From Dehalococcoidales bacterium (GTDB taxonomy: Bacteria; Chloroflexota; Dehalococcoidia; Dehalococcoidales; Fen-1064): DNA of 8,816 nt. Where the stretch lies: NCBI GenBank assembly GCA_030667735.1, contig DAOUVG010000043.1, positions 1 through 8,816 on the forward strand, read 5' to 3'. Below, in pieces: positions 1 to 4,688 of the stretch (position 1 is its first letter; every line of letters starts with the position of its first letter). The notes beneath the pieces were generated by a model that saw nothing but the letters and a program-made list of their open reading frames with translations, made no database searches and was not told the origin of the DNA. The translations under genes were made by a program, and so were the position numbers.

Positions 1-15
1 ATATGTTCCGCTGGG

Positions 16-72
16 TGAGACCCTTCGGCTTCGGCCTGCTGGCTTTGCCATCAGGTAATCTCAGGGTGACAC
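16..72. repeat. Degenerate palindromic dispersed repeat (REP-like)
   Basis: Inverted arms GAGACCCTTCGG (17-28) and CTCAGGGTGACAC (60-72) can pair through ACCCT/AGGGT around a diverged centre. The arm layout (CTTCG on one side, CTCAG on the other) resembles short palindromic repeats scattered between genes in Dehalococcoidia. No coding sequence was seen in 1-180, so this stretch is intergenic or a gene remnant. The family assignment comes from memory of the pattern, not from a search. Confidence 0.4.
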
Positions 73-82
73 GCCGTTGACA

Positions 83-110
83 TGTCATTGCGAGTGAAAC
101 GAAGCAATCT
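83..110. repeat. Palindromic dispersed repeat with ATTGCGAG / GAAGCAATCT arms
   Basis: TGTCATTGCGAG (83-94) and CGAAGCAATCT (100-110) flank a short centre. ATTGC (87-91) pairs with GCAAT (104-108). This arm pair is a very common intergenic repeat motif in Dehalococcoides-like genomes and some other bacteria. It may be a REP element or a mobile-element relic. It lies 70 bp upstream of the MerR operon promoter. Confidence 0.55.
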
Positions 111-180
111 ATATGTTGCGCGGATTTGTGCAATTAGATACTAGGACTCGCGACAGGGCACCTTTTCCATCTTAAAAAGC

Positions 181-209
181 TTGACAACCCGTGATTCATT
201 TGCTATACT
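181..209 (+). promoter_or_regulatory. Sigma70-type promoter of the MerR/GHKL operon
   Basis: The -35 box is TTGACA (181-186) and the -10 box is TATACT (204-209), with an exact 17-bp spacer and a TGC extended -10 (201-203). The predicted start of transcription is near 216. The spacer has normal length, unlike the 19-20 bp spacers of promoters activated by MerR-type DNA distortion, so repression is the more natural mode here. A second TATAAT lies at 214-219 without a partner -35. Confidence 0.8.
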
Positions 210-217
210 CAGGTATA

Positions 218-236
218 ATTTCATGAAATACTTCAT
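218..236. promoter_or_regulatory. Overlapping palindromes, candidate operator at the transcription start
   Basis: ATTTCATGAAAT (218-229) is a perfect 12-bp palindrome. The partly overlapping ATGAAATACTTCAT (223-236) is a second palindrome with one central mismatched pair. Together they give three TTCAT-type half sites between the predicted start of transcription and the ATG of the MerR-type gene. The site would suit autoregulation by the encoded MerR-like protein, which is inference. It takes up nearly the whole 5' leader, and no Shine-Dalgarno sequence is present. Confidence 0.5.
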
Positions 237-491
237 ATGATGATACGTATTACGGAATTGGCCAGGAAAACCGGAGCCTCAGTGGACGAGTTACGTTACC
301 TGGAGAAAAAGGGGTTCGTCAGCTCCGTAAGGCTGGAACTGAAGCAGCGCAAGGTAAGGCAATACCCGGATGCGGACATCCGGAAGCTGCAACTCACTAT
401 TAAATACCGCCGGGAGGGCTTCACCTGGGACGCGGCATGTCAGAAGGCGTTGCAGGAACAGGAGAATCCGCGCCTGTTCGATATTAAATAG
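237..491 (+). CDS. Small MerR-type HTH transcriptional regulator
   Basis: The product is an 84-aa DNA-binding protein made almost only of a MerR winged helix-turn-helix. Residues 4-15 (IRITELARKTGA region) match the first helix, ELRYLEKKGFV (18-28) matches the 'tLRyyEkkGLi' recognition segment, and RQYPDADIRKLQ (about 41-52) matches the wing and the 'R.Y...di..L' motif. The family usually adds a dimerisation coiled coil and effector domain (total 110-270 aa). Here only a short helical tail follows, so no inducer-binding domain is visible. Two ATGs lie in tandem (237, 240) with no Shine-Dalgarno, and 237 is used here. The gene is first in an operon, 51 bp before the GHKL ATPase gene. It probably represses its own promoter through the palindromes at 218-236, and may recruit or regulate the ATPase. 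Target and signal are unknown. Confidence 0.85.
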   Translation: MMIRITELARKTGASVDELRYLEKKGFVSSVRLELKQRKVRQYPDADIRKLQLTIKYRREGFTWDAACQKALQEQENPRLFDIK

Positions 492-542
492 ACTTATCGA
501 TTAAGTAATATATCAGAGGGACAAGGGAACAGGAGGTGACCT

Positions 543-2006
543 ATGGCTGAAGTGAAGCTTCATACCGGTCCCGGTGTTTTCCAGGTTCTGGCCAATGTCT
601 GCCGTAACCCCCAGGAGGCGCTGAAGCAGTTCGTCGAGAACGCTGCTGATGCCATTGAGCAGGCCAAACCCGAGGAGGGACACATCCAGATCCAACTGCA
701 GCACGGCGCGGTGGGTAATGGCAATAACGTAGTTACCCTGAAACGAATTATTATCAGAGACAACGGGGTCGGGATGACGCCAGAGAAGATGAAACAGGTC
801 CTTCGCCGGATTGGTGACTCTGAGAAAATCAGCCTTGCCCTGAGAGGCGAACAGGGTATCGGCCTGCTGGCTTTCGCCCTGATTACCGAAGAACTGCACC
901 TGGCCTCCAGCGCGGAGGAGGGAAAGCCGTCAAGCTGCCTGGTACTGAAACGTCCCTGGTTGAAGGCCGGTCGCGCCGAAATAATCGAACACTGCCCTGA
1001 CCACGAGCACACTCACCATGGAACCGTTGCTTACCTCGAAGGTATCATACCCGATATCGCTGCCCAGCTATCCAGGGAACGGATTAAGGACTCACTGGGA
1101 CAGCAGTTCGCCAGCGACCTGAGGGCAAACCTGTATGCCCTGTCTATCTCTGACGGGGCTGATTTCGAGCAGATACACTCCCAGCGTTTTCGGGGCGTGA
1201 AGGTCCTTTCCTCCAGTCTGCCTGTAAATGGGTCGAGTTCCGCTTTCGCCGAGCTTTACGTTCTACCCTGGGAGATGCCGGATGCCCACATCAGCCTCTA
1301 CGGTCGAGGCGGTACCCTGGTCTGTCCGCTCAGCGACCTCAATGACTTCAAGACCGTCCCCTGGATAGACCAGCGACTTGAGGGTTATATTCGTTGCGAC
1401 CGTCTCAAGCGTACTGCGGACAAGACTGCGGTGGTACAGGACGAGGTCTTCCGGTCGTTTGTTACCGAGTTGCGCAAGCTCGAACCAAGAATCCAGCAGC
1501 TCATCCAGGAAGTCAGTGCCGACTCTCAGGAGCGGCGTTTCACCATCATCCTGAACAAGGCGGGAAGGCTGATTGACAAGTTCCTGCGCTATCGCGACCG
1601 GGGACTGCTTGCCAATCTCACCGTGATAACGGCTGCCGGCGTCGAAAGGGGGCGAACTCCATCAAGGGAACCGGCAGCTGCTTTAACAACCCACTCCGGT
1701 AACGGCAATGGGTCTACCAGGACTGTGCTTCGTACTCCCAATCGCGCCCCGGCCATTGCCCTGCGGTCACTGCCGGACGACCGGGCGTACTACCGCAGCC
1801 TATATGACCCGAACGCCGGTACTATCGTGATAAACCGGGAACACTCCGAATTCCTGCTGGCGCAGAGAGAAGACCGGCGCTGCCTGCGCTACCTCTTCTC
1901 GATTTGGGTCAAGGAAAGCCTGCTGCAGGAATACGGCGCTGACGCTGAGAAAGTTGCCGACGAGATGGTGGGTGTACTGGCCGAGGCGGAACCACTGCTG
2001 TGGTGA
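543..2006 (+). CDS. GHKL-type (Hsp90/MutL-like) ATP-binding protein
   Basis: The 487-aa cytoplasmic protein begins with a Bergerat-fold ATPase domain: N-box QFVENAADA (29-37), G1 box DNGVGM (73-78) and G2 box GEQGIGLLAF (102-111). The GHKL general-base glutamate normally sits four residues before the N-box Asn (N33); here that position is Gln29. A transducer-like middle domain follows. SLYGRGGTLV (251-260) through LKRTADKTAVVQDE (288-301) resembles the second-domain segment of Hsp90/MORC-like proteins, with K294 as a possible phosphate-contacting residue. A Ser/Thr/Arg-rich linker (about 365-405) leads to a C-terminal helical region containing INREHSEFL. A strong Shine-Dalgarno, AGGAGGTGA (531-539), fixes the start. 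The gene follows the MerR-type gene on one transcript. Activity is unknown: chaperone-like or DNA-linked roles are both possible. No kinase dimerisation domain, TOPRIM or endonuclease domain was seen. Confidence 0.8.
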   Translation: MAEVKLHTGPGVFQVLANVCRNPQEALKQFVENAADAIEQAKPEEGHIQIQLQHGAVGNGNNVVTLKRIIIRDNGVGMTPEKMKQVLRRIGDSEKISLALRGEQGIGLLAFALITEELHLASSAEEGKPSSCLVLKRPWLKAGRAEIIEHCPDHEHTHHGTVAYLEGIIPDIAAQLSRERIKDSLGQQFASDLRANLYALSISDGADFEQIHSQRFRGVKVLSSSLPVNGSSSAFAELYVLPWEMPDAHISLYGRGGTLVCPLSDLNDFKTVPWIDQRLEGYIRCDRLKRTADKTAVVQDEVFRSFVTELRKLEPRIQQLIQEVSADSQERRFTIILNKAGRLIDKFLRYRDRGLLANLTVITAAGVERGRTPSREPAAALTTHSGNGNGSTRTVLRTPNRAPAIALRSLPDDRAYYRSLYDPNAGTIVINREHSEFLLAQREDRRCLRYLFSIWVKESLLQEYGADAEKVADEMVGVLAEAEPLLW

Positions 2007-2061
2007 CATTCTGATATAACGATACCTGAACCTGTCCTGGCTCTGATGGCTAACCCTGAGG

Positions 2062-2101
2062 GGGCTAACCGGTACGGACCTGTTTCTCCGCCGGTTGGCC
2101 C
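2062..2101 (+). terminator. Terminator-like hairpin after the GHKL gene
   Basis: Bases 2062-2072 pair with 2091-2101 over 11 bp (one G-U pair) around an 18-nt loop. Only a weak T tract (GTTTTA, 2109-2114) follows, nearby but not adjacent. It lies 55 bp after the ATPase stop codon and before the SDR promoter, so it probably ends the operon, perhaps inefficiently. A direct repeat GGCTAACC (2048-2055, 2063-2070) overlaps the left arm. Confidence 0.4.
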
Positions 2102-2205
2102 TCAACCCGTTTTAGCAGGACAAGCATGGGCTTTCACGAAGAGACCAGACCCCCTTCACAGCCGCCTTTTAACCTGAAGCGCTACCATTTTAAAGCCCCC
2201 CAGCT

Positions 2206-2234
2206 TTGACGCTCACTGTAGTACTTGCTAGAAT
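2206..2234 (+). promoter_or_regulatory. Promoter of the SDR gene
   Basis: The -35 box TTGACG (2206-2211) and -10 box TAGAAT (2229-2234) are separated by 17 bp, with a TGC extended -10 at 2226-2228. Predicted transcription starts near 2241, about 26 nt before the ATG. The layout is the same as that of the promoters at 181 and 3631. Confidence 0.7.
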
Positions 2235-2266
2235 CAGACAACACACGGACATAAGGAGATAGTGAA

Positions 2267-3136
2267 ATGGGTAAGCTTGATGGCAAGGTAGCGGTGATAA
2301 CCGGTGGGGCACTGGGAATCGGCCGGGCAACGGTGCGGCTCTTCATACAGGAGGGGGCACGAGTGGTCTTCGGAGACATCGAAGACGCTATGGCGCAACG
2401 GGTTGTCAAGGAGGTGGGGCCGAACGCTACCTTCCTCCACGCCGACGTTACCCGGGAAGAAGACATCAGGATGCTTGTGGACCACGCCGAACAGAAATTG
2501 GGACGTCTGGACTGCATATTCAATAACGCCGGTTCCGGTGGTGCCTCGGGCCTTATCGAGGAGATTCCGGTAGAGGACTGGGACACGACAATCAACCTGC
2601 TCCTGCGCAGTGTTTTCCTCGGAATCAAGTATGCCGCCCCGGTCATGAAGCGCCAGGGCTCGGGCAGCATCATCAGCACTGCCAGCGTTGCCGGCCTGCA
2701 GACGGGTTTCGGTGCCCATCCTTATAGCACCTGCAAGGCAGCCATAGTCCACCTCACGCGTACGGTTGCCATGGAACTGGGCATCAGCGGTGTGCGGGTG
2801 AACTGCATCTGTCCCGGAGGCATTGCTACCTCCATTTTCGGTAGGGGCATCGGCCTTTCCGCCAAGGATGCTGACAGGATGGCGGAGTCCTTGAAGCCCG
2901 TCTTCGCCGACCTGCAGCCTATCAAGCGCTCCGGTCTCCCCGAGGACATCGCTCAGGCAGCCCTGTGGCTGGCCAGTGACGACTCCAGCTTCGTTAATGG
3001 CCATGCCCTGGTTGTCGATGGCGGCCTCACCGGGGGACGGCAGTGGGCCGGGGATGACCCGGAGGCTTCACCATTGATGGCAGCCATCATGCAGGCCTTT
3101 GAGCAGCAGGTCCAGCAAGACTCACCGTCAGTCTGA
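2267..3136 (+). CDS. Classical short-chain dehydrogenase/reductase (SDR)
   Basis: The 289-aa cytoplasmic oxidoreductase has every classical SDR landmark: dinucleotide-binding TGGALGIG (12-19), Asp37 at the end of strand beta-2 (favours NAD(H) over NADP(H)), D60-V61, NNAG (86-89), catalytic Asn110, Ser140, Tyr153 and Lys157 in YxxxK, and the PGG-type turn after strand beta-6. NGHALVVDGG near residue 250 is the usual C-terminal signature. Length is slightly above the 250-aa norm because of a tail of about 35 residues after the VDGG motif. Substrate cannot be read from the sequence; the pattern is like secondary-alcohol, hydroxysteroid or cyclopentanol dehydrogenases. The Shine-Dalgarno AAGGAGA (2253-2259) and a good promoter support the ATG at 2267. 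The gene is monocistronic and ends at the bidirectional terminator at 3229-3258. Confidence 0.93.
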   Translation: MGKLDGKVAVITGGALGIGRATVRLFIQEGARVVFGDIEDAMAQRVVKEVGPNATFLHADVTREEDIRMLVDHAEQKLGRLDCIFNNAGSGGASGLIEEIPVEDWDTTINLLLRSVFLGIKYAAPVMKRQGSGSIISTASVAGLQTGFGAHPYSTCKAAIVHLTRTVAMELGISGVRVNCICPGGIATSIFGRGIGLSAKDADRMAESLKPVFADLQPIKRSGLPEDIAQAALWLASDDSSFVNGHALVVDGGLTGGRQWAGDDPEASPLMAAIMQAFEQQVQQDSPSV

Positions 3137-3228
3137 CCATAGATGACGAGGTGGGAAGATGGGAAAAACATCCTGAAGTGTGTTTTACTGCCAGTCGATT
3201 CTGGCATCGGGGAATTTACAGAAACAGA

Positions 3229-3258
3229 AAAGGCCTGTCGGGTGTCCGACAGGCCTTT
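3229..3258. terminator. Strong bidirectional intrinsic terminator
   Basis: AAAGGCCTGTCGG (3229-3241) pairs perfectly with CCGACAGGCCTTT (3246-3258) around a GTGT loop. Read on the minus strand it is followed by TTTTCTGTTT, a good U tract for the 41-aa gene that ends 20 bp before it. On the plus strand the tail is TTTCGTTAT, a weaker stop for the SDR transcript. It sits between two convergent genes and probably serves both. Confidence 0.85.
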
Positions 3259-3277
3259 CGTTATCGGGTTTCAGGAT

Positions 3278-3403
3278 TTACCGATAGGTACCGAGGTACG
3301 GGTACTGCTTGAGTACCATATCGACCGGGGAGGCGACATCGTTTCCAATGACTGTGCCCAGTATCCGTGTAACCACTCGGGCTGACTTTACCAGATAGTT
3401 CAT
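3278..3403 (-). CDS. Small hypothetical protein, 41 aa
   Basis: Read on the minus strand, an ATG at 3403 opens a 41-codon frame ending in TAA (3280-3278). A very strong Shine-Dalgarno, GGGAGGAGG (complement of 3411-3419), lies 7 nt before it, and a perfect terminator begins 20 bp after the stop. The peptide starts MNYLVKSARVVTRILG, continues TVIGNDVASPVDMVLKQ and ends YPYLGTYR. It has a short amphipathic or weakly hydrophobic N-terminal half (about 3-20), a basic net charge and a Tyr/Pro-rich end. No family was recognised. The opposite strand also has an open frame (3143-3385), but that frame lacks a Shine-Dalgarno and runs through the terminator, so the minus-strand gene is preferred. A possible -10, TATACT (complement of 3439-3444), lies upstream without a clear -35. 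Confidence 0.6.
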   Translation of the reverse strand: MNYLVKSARVVTRILGTVIGNDVASPVDMVLKQYPYLGTYR

Positions 3404-3454
3404 TTGATTTCCTCCTCCCTTATCCTTTTGTTAATCACAGTATACAGCCCCGAT

Positions 3455-3471
3455 GTTAAGCTACGGTTAAC
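3455..3471. promoter_or_regulatory. Inverted repeat GTTAA-N7-TTAAC, possible operator
   Basis: GTTAA (3455-3459) and TTAAC (3467-3471) form a perfect 5-bp inverted repeat with a 7-bp centre. It sits just upstream of the TATACT box that may drive the minus-strand 41-aa gene. It could bind a repressor or activator, but 5-bp arms in an A/T-rich patch may be chance. Nothing else was recognised in 3472-3630. Confidence 0.25.
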
Positions 3472-3630
3472 AGTTCTCTTCAAGGGTTGCAGAAAGGTTA
3501 CGGCGTGGTGCTATCAACGTTCCAGTCCGTGTCGGAGCGGCAGGTCCGCACATACACTCAGAACGTGTGATGAGGTCTAAGAAAGCGCCTTCCGGGAATC
3601 CTGAATGTACCGGACCGGACGATGCAAACA

Positions 3631-3659
3631 TTGACAAAAGCCCCCTATTATGGTAGAGT
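3631..3659 (+). promoter_or_regulatory. Strong promoter of a short transcription unit
   Basis: The -35 box TTGACA (3631-3636) and -10 box TAGAGT (3654-3659) have a 17-bp spacer and a TGG extended -10 (3651-3653). Transcription should start near 3666. No gene longer than 26 codons follows before the terminator at 3886-3920, so the promoter drives an RNA or leader. Confidence 0.7.
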
Positions 3660-3707
3660 ATAGAAGGTTGGACTGGCCGGTCCTGAATTATACTGTGGAG
3701 GTGCATT

Positions 3708-3752
3708 ATGAGGCTTCATGCAGTATTGGGAGTTTGGCAGGTTGATTCTTGA
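3708..3752 (+). CDS. Possible 14-codon leader peptide
   Basis: ATG (3708) follows GGAGG (3697-3701) with an ideal 6-nt spacer and opens a 14-codon frame, MRLHAVLGVWQVDS, ending in TGA at 3750-3752, immediately before the GNRA hairpin at 3754. The position suits a leader peptide whose translation influences folding of the RNA. There is one Trp and no run of a single amino acid, so classical amino-acid attenuation is not indicated. It overlaps the 26-codon frame at 3718. Confidence 0.3.
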   Translation: MRLHAVLGVWQVDS

Positions 3753-3798
3753 GGCCCTGCGGAAGCAGGGCGGACTGGAAACGAACCCGGCTCGGTGA
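3718..3798 (+). CDS. Possible 26-aa microprotein overlapping the leader peptide
   Basis: In the next frame, ATG (3718) opens 26 codons reading MQYWEFGRLILEALRKQ then GGLETNPAR, with TGA at 3796-3798. Third positions are about 73% G or C and the predicted amphipathic helix looks protein-like. The only nearby Shine-Dalgarno is GAGG (3710-3713), 4 nt before the ATG, which is weak. The frame spans the 7-bp GNRA hairpin, so sequence constraint here could come from RNA or protein. It is an alternative reading of the same transcript. Confidence 0.22.
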   Translation: MQYWEFGRLILEALRKQGGLETNPAR

Positions 3799-3885
3799 AA
3801 TAAATTAGAGGCCGTTCTCGTAAAAGAGATGCCTGGTGCGGCCGAGAGCCGCGAGTGAGTCCGGTTCGACTTGGAGTGACATGTA

Positions 3886-3920
3886 GTGGAGGGCGTTTTG
3901 GTAGCGCCCTCCACTTTTTT
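3886..3920 (+). terminator. Strong intrinsic terminator of the small transcription unit
   Basis: GTGGAGGGCG (3886-3895) pairs perfectly with CGCCCTCCAC (3905-3914) around a 9-nt loop, followed directly by six Ts (3915-3920) and GTT. This is a textbook Rho-independent terminator on the plus strand. Confidence 0.9.
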
Positions 3921-3932
3921 GTTCTGTAGCTA

Positions 3933-3962
3933 TTGGTGCCGTACCACTCCATATGTCATAAT
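3933..3962 (+). promoter_or_regulatory. Probable promoter of the rhomboid gene
   Basis: TTGGTG (3933-3938) and CATAAT (3957-3962) are 18 bp apart, with TG at 3954-3955 forming an extended -10 (TGTCATAAT). The start of transcription would be near 3969, downstream of the terminator at 3886-3920, so rhomboid expression need not depend on read-through. Confidence 0.45.
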
Positions 3963-3991
3963 GAACTAAAGGAACTTGAGGTTAGTCGAGA

Positions 3992-4579
3992 GTGAGAGTT
4001 AGATACAGCGGTTTCCGTGGACCAGGCATAAATATGACCCCGATATGGATCATTATGGCAGCAAATCTGCTGTTCTATATCGCCACTATGATACAGCGTA
4101 GCCTTATAATATCCACTTTCGGTCTCACGCCAATAGAGCTAATTAATGAACCGTGGACAATTATGACCAATATGTTTGTCCACGCCGGCCTGTGGCACTT
4201 ACTGGGAAACATGCTCATGCTGTATTTCTTCGGTTCCTATCTTCTTGGACTGGTCGGTGAAGTCAAGTTCCTCCTGGTATATTTCGCAGGAGGATTGCTG
4301 GCTAATGTTGCTTTTCTGGTTTTGGGGTCCGATTTCGTAACAGTGGTCGGTGCCTCCGGTGCACTGTATGCCGTCATGGGCGTGATGGCAGTGATGAGAC
4401 CCCGACTAAAGGTGTACCTGTGGTTCATGATTCCTGTAGACCTCTGGATTGTCGTCGTAGTCGGGATGCTGATAATCTCTCCCGGGGTCGCCTGGCAGGC
4501 CCACCTTGGTGGTCTTGCCTTCGGACTCGCTGCCGGGTACTTCTTCCGGAAAAAGGAACGCGGCGTTTTCCGGCGTTAG
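3992..4579 (+). CDS. Rhomboid family intramembrane serine protease
   Basis: The product is a 195-aa polytopic membrane protease (S54 rhomboid fold) that would cleave transmembrane helices within the lipid bilayer. The catalytic dyad is visible: Ser122 in GASGALYAV (120-128) and His171 in WQAHLGGLAFG (168-178). HLLGNMLML (69-77) is the conserved H-xx-GN motif with the oxyanion Asn73, and FVHAGLWH (62-69) precedes it. Six hydrophobic segments are apparent at about 16-34, 69-88, 93-112, 117-135, 143-162 and 168-185. This is the minimal bacterial six-helix core, followed by a basic tail. The frame given uses GTG at 3992 with GAGG (3978-3981) 10 nt upstream. ATG at 4034, which begins directly before the first membrane segment, is a credible alternative start. 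Substrates cannot be inferred. The gene faces the DUF362 gene tail to tail. Confidence 0.9.
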   Translation: MRVRYSGFRGPGINMTPIWIIMAANLLFYIATMIQRSLIISTFGLTPIELINEPWTIMTNMFVHAGLWHLLGNMLMLYFFGSYLLGLVGEVKFLLVYFAGGLLANVAFLVLGSDFVTVVGASGALYAVMGVMAVMRPRLKVYLWFMIPVDLWIVVVVGMLIISPGVAWQAHLGGLAFGLAAGYFFRKKERGVFRR

Positions 4580-4688
4580 GACCACCGCCAATACCACACT
4601 CCGCGCCTGCCGGTGACTGGCAGGGTGATGAAAAACCCTTTCGACCAACCCCACTATATCCGGGGGACTCCCCTTGTGCAGCCCCCTG
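4580..4688. other. Convergent intergenic spacer with small hairpins
   Basis: The 109 bp between the converging rhomboid and DUF362 genes hold CCTGCC/GGCAGG (4606-4624, 7-nt loop) and GGGG/CCCC (4662-4673). Neither is followed by a convincing T tract on either strand, so no confident intrinsic terminator can be assigned. Confidence 0.35.

Larger units (their letters stand above)
3666..3920 (+). ncRNA. Candidate structured small RNA or leader, about 255 nt
   Basis: This stretch lies between an excellent promoter and an excellent terminator and contains no ordinary gene. It is rich in local hairpins: GCCCTGC/GCAGGGC (3754-3771), a perfect 7-bp stem closed by a GGAA (GNRA) tetraloop; TCTC/GAGA (3816-3829); GCGGC/GCCGC (3838-3852); and a possible long-range pairing of GGCTCGG (3789-3795) with CCGAGAGCC (3842-3850). 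Tmrna, SRP RNA, RNase P, 6S RNA, T-box and the common riboswitch cores I know were considered and do not match. The rhomboid gene downstream appears to have its own promoter (3933-3962), which favours a stand-alone RNA. A leader or attenuator for that gene is the alternative, as is an mRNA for the mini-ORFs at 3708 and 3718. Confidence 0.55.

Noticed and set aside
2046..2177. 43-codon plus-strand frame between the GHKL and SDR genes
   Set aside because: It lacks a Shine-Dalgarno, is low-complexity Pro/Gly/Ala-rich, and overlaps the terminator-like hairpin.
3143..3385. Plus-strand 80-codon open frame after the SDR gene
   Set aside because: It runs through the perfect terminator stem, has no Shine-Dalgarno, and is antisense to the better supported 41-aa gene.
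3467..3706. Minus-strand 79-codon open frame
   Set aside because: No ribosome binding site, composition unlike a protein, and it covers the strong plus-strand promoter at 3631-3659.
3754..3771. GGAA hairpin considered as SRP RNA helix 8
   Set aside because: The symmetric internal loops and conserved flanks of SRP helix 8 are missing; it is a plain perfect stem with a GNRA loop.
3861..3872. GGTTCGACT segment resembling a tRNA or tmRNA T-arm
   Set aside because: The flanking bases do not form the required 5-bp T stem, and no acceptor stem or CCA end is present.
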